NCBI RefSeq assembly: GCF_000691145.1
Contig: NZ_ASJC01000007.1
Span: 1-64,000 of the forward strand
Source: Bacillus altitudinis 41KF2b
Lineage (GTDB): Bacteria > Bacillota > Bacilli > Bacillales > Bacillaceae
DNA: 64,000 bases
Reading direction: 5' to 3'
The notes below the pieces were generated by a model, which ran no database searches, was not told the origin of the DNA, and saw nothing but the letters and a program-made list of their open reading frames with translations. The translations under genes were made by a program, and so were the position numbers. This document shows, in pieces, positions 27,313-35,869 of this stretch. How positions within the stretch are numbered: position 1 is the stretch's first letter; the number at the start of each line of letters is the position of its first letter.

Positions 27313-27337
27313 AAAACCCCTCATCTGGGGAGTTTTT
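27313..27337. terminator. Terminator, right copy
   Basis: CCCC-TCATCT-GGGG flanked by AAAA on the left and AGTTTTTATTTT on the right. It is nearly identical in centre to the hairpin at 26938-26965 and now serves the minus-strand acetyltransferase and rightward transcripts. Confidence 0.65.
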
Positions 27338-27899
27338 ATTTTGATATAATGTGAGGCCTTTCATCCGTCGCAAGAATCGCAAACAAATAATGATCTTTCC
27401 ACTCCCCATTGATTTTTACATTTTGTCTAGATAGACCTTCTTTTTGAAAACCTGCCTTTTCAAGTACTCGTATGGAACCTATATTATGAGGCTGAACACC
27501 TGCTTCAATTCTGTGAAGATCCAGCACATGAAATGCCTCATCTAGCATGAGGGCAATTGCTTCAGTTGTGTAGCCTTTTCCATTATGTTTTTGATCAAGT
27601 CCGTATCCAAGCCAGGCGCTTTGAAGAACATCTCTGACAACACCAGATAATGTGATTGTGCCAATGAGCTGATGTGACGCGCGGTGGAAAATTCCTTTTG
27701 CATATGTTTCGTCTTTTTGGCGGCTTTGCTGAAATGTCTGAATTCGCTTCAATTGTTCGGGGATGGTGTAAAAATCCTCTTGTCTAAATGAAGTAAATGG
27801 CTGAAAGAACTCGCGATTTTCATATTCAAGTGTTGCCAGTGCTTCAGCATCGCTTTCTTTGAAATCTCTTAAATAGATCGATGAGTTGATCGTTTCCAT
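27336..27899 (-). CDS. GNAT-family acetyltransferase, RimJ/RimL type
   Basis: 187 residues of the RimJ/RimL acetyltransferase_3 type: IYLRDFKESDAEALATLE at the N-terminus, acetyl-CoA site LGYGLDQKHNGKGYTTEAIA (near residues 98-117), LHRIEAGVQPHNIGSIRVLEKAGF near 130-153 and the C-terminal WKDHYLFAIL. Members acetylate N-termini of ribosomal proteins or other amines; chromosomal Bacillus paralogues (YdaF, YjcK-like) are mostly of unknown target. Start ATG with GGGGGAACG upstream. It is a single gene between two terminators. Confidence 0.88.
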   Translation of the reverse strand: METINSSIYLRDFKESDAEALATLEYENREFFQPFTSFRQEDFYTIPEQLKRIQTFQQSRQKDETYAKGIFHRASHQLIGTITLSGVVRDVLQSAWLGYGLDQKHNGKGYTTEAIALMLDEAFHVLDLHRIEAGVQPHNIGSIRVLEKAGFQKEGLSRQNVKINGEWKDHYLFAILATDERPHIISK

Positions 27900-27938
27900 G
27901 TCGTTCCCCCTTTTTTCTCTCTTCTTTTATCATACACT

Positions 27939-27973
27939 AAAAAAACACTACCCCAAGAAGAAAGGTAGTGTTC
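27939..27973 (-). terminator. Terminator of the proCBA operon
   Basis: AACACTACC / GGTAGTGTT stem with a T run on the minus strand, 14 bases past the proA stop. Confidence 0.8.
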
Positions 27974-27985
27974 GTTACATTCATT

Positions 27986-29254
27986 CTAGCTTCTAATCTG
28001 ACCATCACCAGACAGAAGAAGTTTTGTTGTTGTCAGTGCAGGAAGTCCCATTGGCCCTCTTGCGTGCAGTTTTTGAGTAGAAATGCCAATTTCAGCGCCA
28101 TATCCTAGTGCACCGCCATCTGTAAAACGTGTAGATGCGTTATGGTAAACAGCGGCCGCATCGACTTCGTTTAGAAAGATTTGTGCGTTTTTTTCATCCT
28201 CTGTTATGATGGCTTCTGAATGTTTGGTCCCGTACTGATCAATGTGGTGAATGGCGTCCTCAATTGAGTCAACCACTTTCACCGCAAGATCAAGACTTAA
28301 ATACTCATCTGTCCAATCTACTTCCTCCGCAGGAACCGCTTCGGAAAAGAAGGATTGAGCGTCTTGATCTCCATGCACAGTGACATGATGCTGAAGCAGT
28401 GCTTCATTCAATGCTGCACCATTTTCTTTTAGCCAATCACGATGAACGATCAGAGTCTCAAGCGCATTACAAACGGCCGGACGATTTGTTTTCGCATTGA
28501 TGACAATCTGAATGGCTTTTTCTACATTCGCTGTTTGATCAATAAAGATATGGCAGTTCCCTGTCCCTGTTTCAAGAACTGGAATGGTCGATTCTTCTAC
28601 AACTGTTTTGATTAACGAAGCCCCGCCTCTCGGAATTAAAACATCGATCCATTCTTTTAGATGAAACATCGCTTGAACCGATGAACGGTCTGTTTGTTCA
28701 ATAAACTGTACCGCATCACGAGGGATCTTTGTTTGATCCAATGCCTCATGAATGACGCGGACGATGGCTTTGTTGGAAGAAATAGCGGAGGAACCGCCTT
28801 TTAAAATCACTGAGTTGCCTGCCTTGAGGGCAAGCCCTGCTGCATCGACAGTGACATTCGGTCTCGCTTCATAGATCATCCCGATCACGCCGAGCGGTAC
28901 TCTTCGACTTTTCACATGTAAGCCGTTCTCAAGAGTCCATTCATCCAATATTTCTCCAACAGGATCTGTTAATCTCGTCACAAGCCGCAAACTTTCCGCA
29001 AACTCATGAATTCTCTCTTCATTTAACATTAATCGATCCATTAATGCTTCAGAGAAGCCCTTTTCTTTTCCTGCCTCTAAATCCTTTTGATTTTCCTGTA
29101 AAATAAAATCACTTTGCTGTTCGAGTGTTTCTGCTATTTTCAGCAGCGCCTCATTTTTTTCCTCTGTTTGAAGTAAACCTAGTTTTTTTGATACGTGCTT
29201 TGCTTTTTTCGCTTTTTCTTTGACCGATGTGACAACTTCAGCTGTCAGTGTCAT
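27986..29254 (-). CDS. proA: Gamma-glutamyl phosphate reductase
   Basis: 422 residues of the aldehyde dehydrogenase fold. It reduces gamma-glutamyl phosphate to glutamate semialdehyde with NADPH, the second step of proline synthesis. Family signatures include PLGVIGMIYEARPNVTVDAA, KGGSSAISSNKA, LIPRGGASLI, and the catalytic cysteine in TNRPAVCNALET. Length matches other ProA (B. subtilis 415). It is the last gene of proC-proB-proA, 18 bases after proB. Confidence 0.96.
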   Translation of the reverse strand: MTLTAEVVTSVKEKAKKAKHVSKKLGLLQTEEKNEALLKIAETLEQQSDFILQENQKDLEAGKEKGFSEALMDRLMLNEERIHEFAESLRLVTRLTDPVGEILDEWTLENGLHVKSRRVPLGVIGMIYEARPNVTVDAAGLALKAGNSVILKGGSSAISSNKAIVRVIHEALDQTKIPRDAVQFIEQTDRSSVQAMFHLKEWIDVLIPRGGASLIKTVVEESTIPVLETGTGNCHIFIDQTANVEKAIQIVINAKTNRPAVCNALETLIVHRDWLKENGAALNEALLQHHVTVHGDQDAQSFFSEAVPAEEVDWTDEYLSLDLAVKVVDSIEDAIHHIDQYGTKHSEAIITEDEKNAQIFLNEVDAAAVYHNASTRFTDGGALGYGAEIGISTQKLHARGPMGLPALTTTKLLLSGDGQIRS

Positions 29255-29272
29255 GAAATTCCTCCCTTATGA

Positions 29273-30391
29273 TTAGCAAACTGGTATTGATAAATCTAAA
29301 TGACAAACAAACGCTTCAAGATCTACGACATGCACCACTTCATCCTGTAGCAAGTCACCGTTCAGTGCGAGTTCGTCGGACGCATAATTGACAATGCCAA
29401 GCCCTATTTCTCTTTCATCTTGATCTAAAATACGGACAACATCGCCTTTTTTAAACGAACCCTTTACATTGACTATGCCGTCAGAATCCAGACTTTTCTC
29501 ACGATGCATGAGAAGCTCCTGTGTTTTCTCTTGAACAACGATTTCGCCTTTTGGGCCAGAATGAAAAGCAATCCACTGTTTTTTATAATTCAGCGGCGCT
29601 AAATTTTCGTCAGCTGTAAAATAAGTGCCGTCCTCTGTCCCATTAATGGCTTTGTCTAAAATGTGAGGCGTATCGGCTTTTCCCAAAAAGCCATTGATGC
29701 CTGAGGCCATTGAAATTTTAAAGGCGTCGAGTTTTGATTTCATTCCGCCTGTGCCAACGCTGCTTCCCGCATCTCCAGCGGCTGCTTCGATGTCTTCTGT
29801 GATTTCTGTGACTTCTAGAATTCTCTTCGCATTCGGATTTGTATGAGGGTTATCTTCATACAAACCGTCAATATCAGATAAAATAGCGAGGAAATCCGCA
29901 TCAATCAGTCCAGCTACTTTTGCAGACAATGTATCATTATCTCCAAACTTCAACCGATTGATCGTCACTGTATCATTTTCATTAATAATCGGGATGATCC
30001 CTCGATCTAATAACACATTCATTGTATTTCGCACATTTTGATAGCGCGTTTCATCTGAAAAATCGCTTCTTGTAATTAATAGCTGTGAAGCAATATAGCC
30101 GTGCGATAAAAATAAAGTAGAATATGACTCCATTAAAAGCCCTTGCCCTATTGAGGCAGACGCCTGTTTTTCTGGCAGTGTTTTCGGTCTATCAATAAAT
30201 CCTAATTTTCGGTAACCAGCTGCAACCGCACCAGATGAAACCAAAATGACTTCGTGTCCTTCATCTTTGAGTTTTACAATTTGATTGACGAGGTTTTCTA
30301 GTTTTTTTAAACTAATCTCACCTTGAAAGCTAGTAAGAGAGCTGCTTCCGATTTTCACAACAATTCGTTTTCTCTCTTTATCTGCGTACAC
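29273..30391 (-). CDS. proB: Glutamate 5-kinase
   Basis: 372 residues: amino acid kinase domain (about 1-260; VVKIGSSSLT, ILVSSGAVAAG, INENDTV, GTGGMKSKLDA) and a C-terminal PUA domain (about 285-360). It phosphorylates glutamate to start proline synthesis and is normally feedback-inhibited by proline. The start is GTG at 30391 with AGGAG seven bases upstream. It lies 27 bases downstream of proC. Presence of the PUA domain is usual for bacterial ProB. Confidence 0.96.
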   Translation of the reverse strand: MYADKERKRIVVKIGSSSLTSFQGEISLKKLENLVNQIVKLKDEGHEVILVSSGAVAAGYRKLGFIDRPKTLPEKQASASIGQGLLMESYSTLFLSHGYIASQLLITRSDFSDETRYQNVRNTMNVLLDRGIIPIINENDTVTINRLKFGDNDTLSAKVAGLIDADFLAILSDIDGLYEDNPHTNPNAKRILEVTEITEDIEAAAGDAGSSVGTGGMKSKLDAFKISMASGINGFLGKADTPHILDKAINGTEDGTYFTADENLAPLNYKKQWIAFHSGPKGEIVVQEKTQELLMHREKSLDSDGIVNVKGSFKKGDVVRILDQDEREIGLGIVNYASDELALNGDLLQDEVVHVVDLEAFVCHLDLSIPVC

Positions 30392-30418
30392 CTTATCACT
30401 CCTGTATTGAGGCTCTAT

Positions 30419-31255
30419 TTATATCGTTACTTTTTGTTTTTGCTGTTCACTTATTTCTTTTGATCGATTGGCGGCATGTTTGACGGCCTGCTTGATGGCT
30501 TCTCCTCCGCCAAAATCATCTAATGCATCTAGTCCTGCAGCCGTTGTTCCATTAGGTGACGTAATTTTTTCTCTGAGGACAGAAGGATTTTCAGCTGTTT
30601 CTTGCAGCATCTTCGCTGCACCGAGAAGTGTCTGTGTACCGATTTGACGGGACATTTCTTTTGATAAGCCAGCTTCTTCTCCAGCTTCTTCGATTCTTTC
30701 CATTAAGAAATAAAAATAAGCTGGACCGCTTCCGGCAATTCCTGTGAAAATATCCATTTGCTCTTCCTGAATGGTATACACTTCTCCCATTTCAGATAAA
30801 AGAGCCCGACTCATGCTTACATGTTCATTTTTCACATCACGTCCAGCAGATAAAGCGGTCGCCGACGCCCCAATCGTACTTGACGTATTTGGCATTACTC
30901 GCATAACAGGCTGCCCTTCATGCAGCATGTCTTCAATATACGATGATTTCACACCTGCAAGTACAGACAGGATGAGCTGATCTTTCTGAATATGAGGTTT
31001 TAATGATTCAAGTGCTGTTTCAGCATCCTTTGGCTTCATCGCCAGGATCAACATATCCATCTCTTCAAAAGGAAATGAATCCATTGTGGCTGTTTGGATT
31101 CCGTAGCGTTTCGTTAGTTCGTTTAATCGCTGCTTATTTTGCTTGTTTGTTGCGTAAATTTGGCTGAGCGGCATCTGACCTGATCGCACAATACCTGCAA
31201 TCATTCCTTCCGCCATAGAACCTGCTCCAATGAAAGCAACTTTCTTTTGATCAAT
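30419..31255 (-). CDS. proC: Pyrroline-5-carboxylate reductase with probable ATT start
   Basis: 278 residues if translation begins at ATT (31255-31253). The NADPH-binding motif AFIGAGSMAEG requires codons upstream of the first ATG (31216), which falls inside the motif. No in-frame ATG, GTG or TTG exists between that ATG and the upstream TAA. A good ribosome site (AGGGAGAGG) lies nine bases before the ATT, which is followed by IDQKKVAFIG. Other family signatures are present: VMPNTSSTIGAS, GSGPAYFYFLMERIEEAG, and LREKITSPNGTTAAGLDAL near the C-terminus. It reduces pyrroline-5-carboxylate to proline. It is the first gene of proC-proB-proA. Confidence 0.9.
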   Translation of the reverse strand: MDQKKVAFIGAGSMAEGMIAGIVRSGQMPLSQIYATNKQNKQRLNELTKRYGIQTATMDSFPFEEMDMLILAMKPKDAETALESLKPHIQKDQLILSVLAGVKSSYIEDMLHEGQPVMRVMPNTSSTIGASATALSAGRDVKNEHVSMSRALLSEMGEVYTIQEEQMDIFTGIAGSGPAYFYFLMERIEEAGEEAGLSKEMSRQIGTQTLLGAAKMLQETAENPSVLREKITSPNGTTAAGLDALDDFGGGEAIKQAVKHAANRSKEISEQQKQKVTI

Positions 31256-31309
31256 GATATTGATCCTCTCCCTTGTTCGCTTTTTGTTCGTGTTTTTCGC
31301 ACGTTAGTT

Positions 31310-31337
31310 ATCGTAACATGATGAGAAATCGTGTCAA
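31310..31337 (-). promoter_or_regulatory. proCBA promoter
   Basis: Minus strand -35 TTGACA (31337-31332), 16-base spacer, -10 TACGAT (31315-31310). A leader of about 50 bases leads to the ATT start. Confidence 0.7.
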
Positions 31338-31524
31338 GAAAGAGCCAGCGCTTTTCAAAAGTCCCGAATACACGCTGAACAGCTTGCGGTATGTATGTTA
31401 GCCGTGTTTTTTTAAATCATCAATTTAGATCAAAAGAACTATATAGATTTGAATCATAGTACCCTTTCGTTCGACTGAATTCACCATTTTATTTTTGGTT
31501 TCGGTGACTTCAATTCTAGTTTTT

Positions 31525-31538
31525 AGAAAGCGCTATCA
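31525..31538. promoter_or_regulatory. cre-like site upstream of the P450 gene
   Basis: AGAAAGCGCTATCA matches the cre consensus TGWAANCGNTNWCA at 13 of 14 positions, 150 bases before the P450 start. Confidence 0.5.
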
Positions 31539-31687
31539 TTTTTGATGACTTTCTATTTTCCTATAGGATGAATGTGTTTGAATCTTTCGATTAGACTATT
31601 GACATATTTTAGAAAACATGTCCGTTGAAATGCGTTTTTCGTGGTGATACCGTGAAAGGGAAATCAAGTGAAAAAGGAGCGTTCATA

Positions 31688-32884
31688 ATGAAAGTAAAAG
31701 AAAATTACGTCAATGTCATCCCAATGAAAGAAATCCGATCTACTGATGACCTTCTTTTCCCATTCCCTATCTACAATGAATTACGATCGCAGGGTGATAT
31801 TCGATACGATGAAACGAGAAAGTGCTGGGATCTCTTTCGATATGCTGATATTCAGTCCGTTCTGAAGCAGCCAAAAGTGTTTTCATCACAGCGAGGAAGA
31901 AGTACATCTAAAACGAGTATTTTAACAATGGACCCTCCAAAACATACCAAAATGAGAGCACTCGTCAATAAAGCCTTCACGCCAAAAGCGATCAAACAAA
32001 TAGAAGAAAAGATCAAAGACTTGACCCATGATCTATTAAATCAAGTAAAGGATCAACGGACCTTCGATATTGTGCAAGATCTGGCCGCTCCCCTACCTGT
32101 CATGATCATCGCCGAGCTTCTCGGTGCAGAAGTGAAAGACAGAGAGCTGATCAAAAAGCATTCAGATGCTCTAGTTGCAGGAGCCAAAGATGATTCAAAA
32201 GAAGCTATTCAAGCCGTTGTCGACATGCAAAAACAAGCAGAAAAAGAGCTCTCAGCGTACTTTGCTCATTTGATCCAAAAACGAAAAGAAACACCAGCCG
32301 ATGATTTAATCTCCCTTCTCATCCAAGCAGAAATTGACGGTGAGCGTTTATCAGAAAATGAACTGCTTGGCTTTTGTATACTCTTACTCGTTGCTGGTAA
32401 TGAAACAACGACGAATTTAATCACAAATGCAGTACGACTTTTAACAGAACAGCCGCATATCGCCGAATCAGTGCGGCAAGACCTGTCTCTCATTCCTCAA
32501 TTGACGGAGGAAACGCTGCGCTATTATCCGCCTGTTCAAGCGATTGGGCGAGTTGCAGCAGAGGATGTTCAGATTGCCGGTTCTCACATTGAAAAAGGAG
32601 ACTATCTCATCAGCTGGGTGGCATCTGCGAATCGTGATGAACGGAAGTTTGACGATCCAGATACGTTTCGTCTTGACAGAAAATCAAATCCGCATTTGAG
32701 CTTTGGCTTCGGCATCCATTTTTGTCTTGGTGCCCCTCTCGCCCGGCTTGAGGCTCATCTAGCACTTGAGATTTTACTCCGTACGTTTCGAGAAATCACC
32801 TGTGCGGCAGATCAGCTGAAACCGATTCAAAGCACGTTTGTGTTTGGGGTCAAAGAATTCCCTGTGCAGGTCACCCGTTTTTAA
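31688..32884 (+). CDS. Cytochrome P450, CYP109-like
   Basis: 398 residues from the ATG at 31688, which has AAAGGAG eight bases upstream (the frame opens 63 bases earlier). P450 landmarks: I-helix LLLVAGNETTT with the acid-alcohol-like NETT, K-helix EETLRYYPP (ExxR), and the haem-binding loop FGFGIHFCLG with the proximal cysteine near residue 346. It is a soluble class I enzyme that needs ferredoxin partners, none of which is encoded nearby. It looks closest to CYP109 (B. subtilis YjiB), which hydroxylates fatty acids, terpenoids and steroids; the true substrate is unknown. A terminator follows, so it is monocistronic. Confidence 0.9.
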   Translation: MKVKENYVNVIPMKEIRSTDDLLFPFPIYNELRSQGDIRYDETRKCWDLFRYADIQSVLKQPKVFSSQRGRSTSKTSILTMDPPKHTKMRALVNKAFTPKAIKQIEEKIKDLTHDLLNQVKDQRTFDIVQDLAAPLPVMIIAELLGAEVKDRELIKKHSDALVAGAKDDSKEAIQAVVDMQKQAEKELSAYFAHLIQKRKETPADDLISLLIQAEIDGERLSENELLGFCILLLVAGNETTTNLITNAVRLLTEQPHIAESVRQDLSLIPQLTEETLRYYPPVQAIGRVAAEDVQIAGSHIEKGDYLISWVASANRDERKFDDPDTFRLDRKSNPHLSFGFGIHFCLGAPLARLEAHLALEILLRTFREITCAADQLKPIQSTFVFGVKEFPVQVTRF

Positions 32885-32912
32885 AAGCCCCTTTCATCAG
32901 GGGCTTTTTTTC
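32882..32912 (+). terminator. Terminator of the P450 gene
   Basis: AAAAGCCCC / GGGGCTTTT stem around TTTCATCA, followed by a T run. Confidence 0.85.
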
Positions 32913-32924
32913 ATATGCTTATCC

Positions 32925-32953
32925 TTACCTTCCTGCTCTGAACATGCTAAAAT
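32925..32953 (+). promoter_or_regulatory. Promoter of the yoaE-like gene
   Basis: -35 TTACCT (32925-32930), 17-base spacer, -10 TAAAAT (32948-32953), about 43 bases before the start codon. Confidence 0.6.
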
Positions 32954-33002
32954 AAAGTCCATATGTACAGTGATCACGGAATTCGGAAAGGAAGCTAAAC
33001 GT

Positions 33003-35042
33003 ATGACCGATTACACAGCAATGAAAGACGGGATATTCAAATCAGTTTGTTCGTTAGATTGCCCTGATCAGTGCGGTCTTTTAATACATAAAGAGAACGG
33101 AAAGATCGTTAAAGTTCAAGGAGATCCAGATCATCCAGTCACTCAAGGAAACATTTGCAATAAAGTGCGGAATGTCACAGCTCGTTTATATGATGAAAAA
33201 CGTCTGACAACGCCATTAAAACGTGTAGGTCAAAAAGGTGACCGGCAGTTTGCACCAATTACGTGGGAAGAAGCGATTGAAACCATTCGTCAAAAATGGA
33301 CAAAGCTGATCGAAGAAAAAGGACCAGAAAGCATTTTGCCTTACAGCTTCTATGGGAATATGGGGAATCTTAATGCAGAAGGAATGGACCGCCGCTTTTT
33401 CTATCGACTTGGCTCAAGTCAGCTAGACCGAACCATTTGTCAGTCAGCCGGAACAACTGGCTATAAATATACAATGGGCGCAAGCATTGGGACAGACCCA
33501 GAAGAAACCATTCATACAAAACTATTTATCTTTTGGGGCATCAATGCGGTTTCAACCAATATGCATCAAATCACGTTGGCACAAAAAGCTCGAAAGCAAG
33601 GGGCTAAAATTGTCGTCATTGATGTGCACAAAAACCAAACGGGCCGGATGGCAGATTGGTTCATTCCGCTTCGCCCTGGCACTGACAGTGCGCTAGCTCT
33701 TGGGATCATGCATGTCATTTTTAAAGAAGACCGCACAGATGCGTCATTTTTAGAGACTTACACGGTCGGTCACAATGAACTTCGCGAGCATGTGAAGCAG
33801 TATGATCCAGAAACGGTTGAACAAATCACGGGTGTCCCTAAAGAAGACATTGTCTCACTTGCGAGAATGTACGCAGAGACAACGCCGTCTCTCATTCGTA
33901 TTGGCAATGGGCTTCAGCATCACGATAATGGCGGCATGAGTATTCGAACCATCTCCTGCCTCCCTGCCCTCACCGGTCAATGGCTGCACAAAGGCGGCGG
34001 TGCGATGAAATCGAACTCTTCTTTTCTTAGTTATAATGAAACCGCTCTTCAGCGACCGGAATTATTAAAGGAGCGCGAACCTAGAACATTTAATATGAAT
34101 CAGCTGGGCAGCGTGTTAACGAACGCAGAACCTTCAATTGATTCTCTTTTTGTCTACTCTTGCAACCCGGCTGTTGTGACACCTGAAGCAAATAAAGTAA
34201 GAGACGGTTTGATGCGGGAAGACTTATTTACGGTAGTCCATGACTTGTTCATGACAGAGACAGCCACTTATGCGGATATTGTTCTGCCAGCGACATCTGC
34301 CTTTGAAAACGAGGATTTTTATACTTCTTACTGGCATCATTACATTCAAATTCAAGAACCTGTTATAGAACGTTATGGAGAAAGCAAATCAAACACTGAA
34401 GTGTTTCGTCTTTTGGCTCATGCGATGGGCTTTGAAGATGAAGCCTTTAAAGAGACAGATGCGGAACTAATGGAACAAGCTCTTCATCATCCTGAAAACC
34501 CGCACTATGAAAACATTTCATATCAAGCGTTAAAAGAGAAAAAGTGGATCAAAGCAAAACGAGGGCCTTTCGAAGATTTAAAGCTCCCTACCCCAAGCGG
34601 GAAAATTGAACTTTACTCTGAACAAATGAAAAAAGATGGATATCCAGCCCTTCCAACCTATGTACCTTTATTCAAGGAAAGTGATTATCCACTAACGTTT
34701 ATACCGGGACCAAACCATAATTTTCTTAATTCCACCTTCTCTCTTCATGAGAAGCATCAAAAGCTTGAGAAATTTCCGAAGCTTCATATGAATGAACAAG
34801 ATGCAAAAGAAAGACAGATTGAAGATGGGGACATGGTTCGTGTGCTGAATGATCGAGGAGAATGCGAGCTGATCGTGTCAGTCGGACAAAATGTGTTATC
34901 TGGTGTTGTTGTCAGTCAGGGATTATGGGCAGACCAAAAAGGCAAAAAACATTTGGTGAATGGCCTCACACCTGATCGTTTGGCAGATATGGGCGGTGGT
35001 GCGACGTTCTTTTCCGGCAGAGTCGAAGTTGAAAAATTATGA
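33003..35042 (+). CDS. yoaE: Molybdopterin oxidoreductase, YoaE-like
   Basis: 679 residues from the ATG at 33003 with GGAAAGGAAG eight bases upstream. The N-terminal [4Fe-4S] motif is CSLDCPDQC with GNICNKV as fourth ligand. The Mo-bis-MGD domains and the C-terminal dinucleotide-binding domain (LTFIPGPNHNFLNS; LNDRGECELIVSVG) follow. The N-terminus has no Tat signal, so it is cytosolic. Length equals B. subtilis YoaE (about 680), annotated only as a putative oxidoreductase or formate-dehydrogenase-like protein. The residue after GNGLQHH and the region around residue 160 would define the Mo ligand; I cannot assign a substrate. No partner subunit gene is adjacent. Confidence 0.85.
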   Translation: MTDYTAMKDGIFKSVCSLDCPDQCGLLIHKENGKIVKVQGDPDHPVTQGNICNKVRNVTARLYDEKRLTTPLKRVGQKGDRQFAPITWEEAIETIRQKWTKLIEEKGPESILPYSFYGNMGNLNAEGMDRRFFYRLGSSQLDRTICQSAGTTGYKYTMGASIGTDPEETIHTKLFIFWGINAVSTNMHQITLAQKARKQGAKIVVIDVHKNQTGRMADWFIPLRPGTDSALALGIMHVIFKEDRTDASFLETYTVGHNELREHVKQYDPETVEQITGVPKEDIVSLARMYAETTPSLIRIGNGLQHHDNGGMSIRTISCLPALTGQWLHKGGGAMKSNSSFLSYNETALQRPELLKEREPRTFNMNQLGSVLTNAEPSIDSLFVYSCNPAVVTPEANKVRDGLMREDLFTVVHDLFMTETATYADIVLPATSAFENEDFYTSYWHHYIQIQEPVIERYGESKSNTEVFRLLAHAMGFEDEAFKETDAELMEQALHHPENPHYENISYQALKEKKWIKAKRGPFEDLKLPTPSGKIELYSEQMKKDGYPALPTYVPLFKESDYPLTFIPGPNHNFLNSTFSLHEKHQKLEKFPKLHMNEQDAKERQIEDGDMVRVLNDRGECELIVSVGQNVLSGVVVSQGLWADQKGKKHLVNGLTPDRLADMGGGATFFSGRVEVEKL

Positions 35043-35043
35043 T

Positions 35044-35083
35044 AGAAAGAGCCAGGAGTTTTGCTCCCGGCTCTTTTCTTTGA
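35044..35083. terminator. Terminator between yoaE and xynA
   Basis: GAAAGAGCC-AGGAG ... CTCCC-GGCTCTTTTC stem with a T-rich tail, downstream of both convergent genes. Confidence 0.75.
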
Positions 35084-35088
35084 CTTTT

Positions 35089-35775
35089 TTAGTTGCCAAT
35101 AAACAGCTGATTGGTCATCACATTTGCACTTCCGCTGCTTTGGTAGCCTTCTACAGTAAATGCCGTTTCATACATTTTCCCCATTGGCATCCCTAAGCTT
35201 TCCCATTTTCTAAAATGCGCACTGACGGAGACCGTTCCGCTTGTACGTTTCGTTTGACGTACACTCCAATATTGCTTGAAGGTTGCGATCCCGATAATGG
35301 AAGGCTGATTGACACGGGTTGTTTCATAAATGTCATATGTGCCTCCATCAGCATAAAATGATCCTTTATACGCTCCTGTTGGACGATACGTGCCCCATGA
35401 ATCAACAATGTAATATTCTGCTAATGGAGATTGTGTCCAGCCATAGACACATAGATAGGAATTCCCGCCTGGGTTAAAACTTGCGTTGTAATTGATGGAG
35501 ATGTTGCCAAGCTGATGGTGAGTTCTAGTGGAATCAAACTTTTTCCCTTTTCTAAATAAAGCATTTCCGATATTGTTCCAGCCTGCACTAAATGCCCCGC
35601 CGTTATTGAGTGTCATCGAGGTATTTCCATAATCCTTCCATAATTCATAATCGTACCCGCTATGGTTACCCATTTCATTATTCGTAATGGTTCTCGCATG
35701 GGCTGGTACAGCCGTCAGTATAAGCGTCAGTCCAATACACATCACAAACAACAGTCTTAATTTTCTCAAATTCAT
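35089..35775 (-). CDS. xynA: Secreted endo-1,4-beta-xylanase, GH11
   Basis: 228 residues: signal peptide (about 1-27, ending AHA) and one GH11 jelly-roll domain. It cleaves internal beta-1,4 bonds of xylan outside the cell. The two catalytic glutamates lie in [11 protein letters not shown] (nucleophile) and [10 protein letters not shown] (acid/base). The length and sequence style are those of the B. pumilus-group xylanase. Start ATG with AAAGGAGAGG eight bases upstream. It lies beside the xylose genes, on the same strand as xylAB but with its own ribosome site and 94-base gap from xylB, so it may be independently transcribed. Confidence 0.97.
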   Translation of the reverse strand: MNLRKLRLLFVMCIGLTLILTAVPAHARTITNNEMGNHSGYDYELWKDYGNTSMTLNNGGAFSAGWNNIGNALFRKGKKFDSTRTHHQLGNISINYNASFNPGGNSYLCVYGWTQSPLAEYYIVDSWGTYRPTGAYKGSFYADGGTYDIYETTRVNQPSIIGIATFKQYWSVRQTKRTSGTVSVSAHFRKWESLGMPMGKMYETAFTVEGYQSSGSANVMTNQLFIGN

Positions 35776-35869
35776 CGTCCATTCCTCTCCTTTTTCATCC
35801 TTTTGATTCTGTCATCTCTAAGATGAAACGAATTCATCACCTCCTTTCATGCTCCCACTCACTGCTAGA

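Larger units (their letters stand above)
31256..31687. other. Intergenic region between proC and the P450 gene
   Basis: 432 bases without a gene. It holds the proC promoter (31310-31337) and a cre-like site (31525-31538). A TTGACA at 31600-31605 upstream of the P450 lacks a convincing -10. I see no T-box motif (AGGGTGGNACCGCG) on the proC side, and no other RNA structure stands out. Confidence 0.7.

Noticed and set aside
26952..27344. 130-residue open frame presented as a possible hypothetical protein
   Set aside because: Its middle is IS1182 transposase sequence and its ends are out-of-frame remains and terminator DNA. There is no ribosome site; it is part of the pseudogene.
31380..31620. 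Possible riboswitch or T-box between proC and the P450 gene
   Set aside because: No T-box, SAM, glycine or other aptamer core recognised; AT-rich without a terminator/antiterminator pair.
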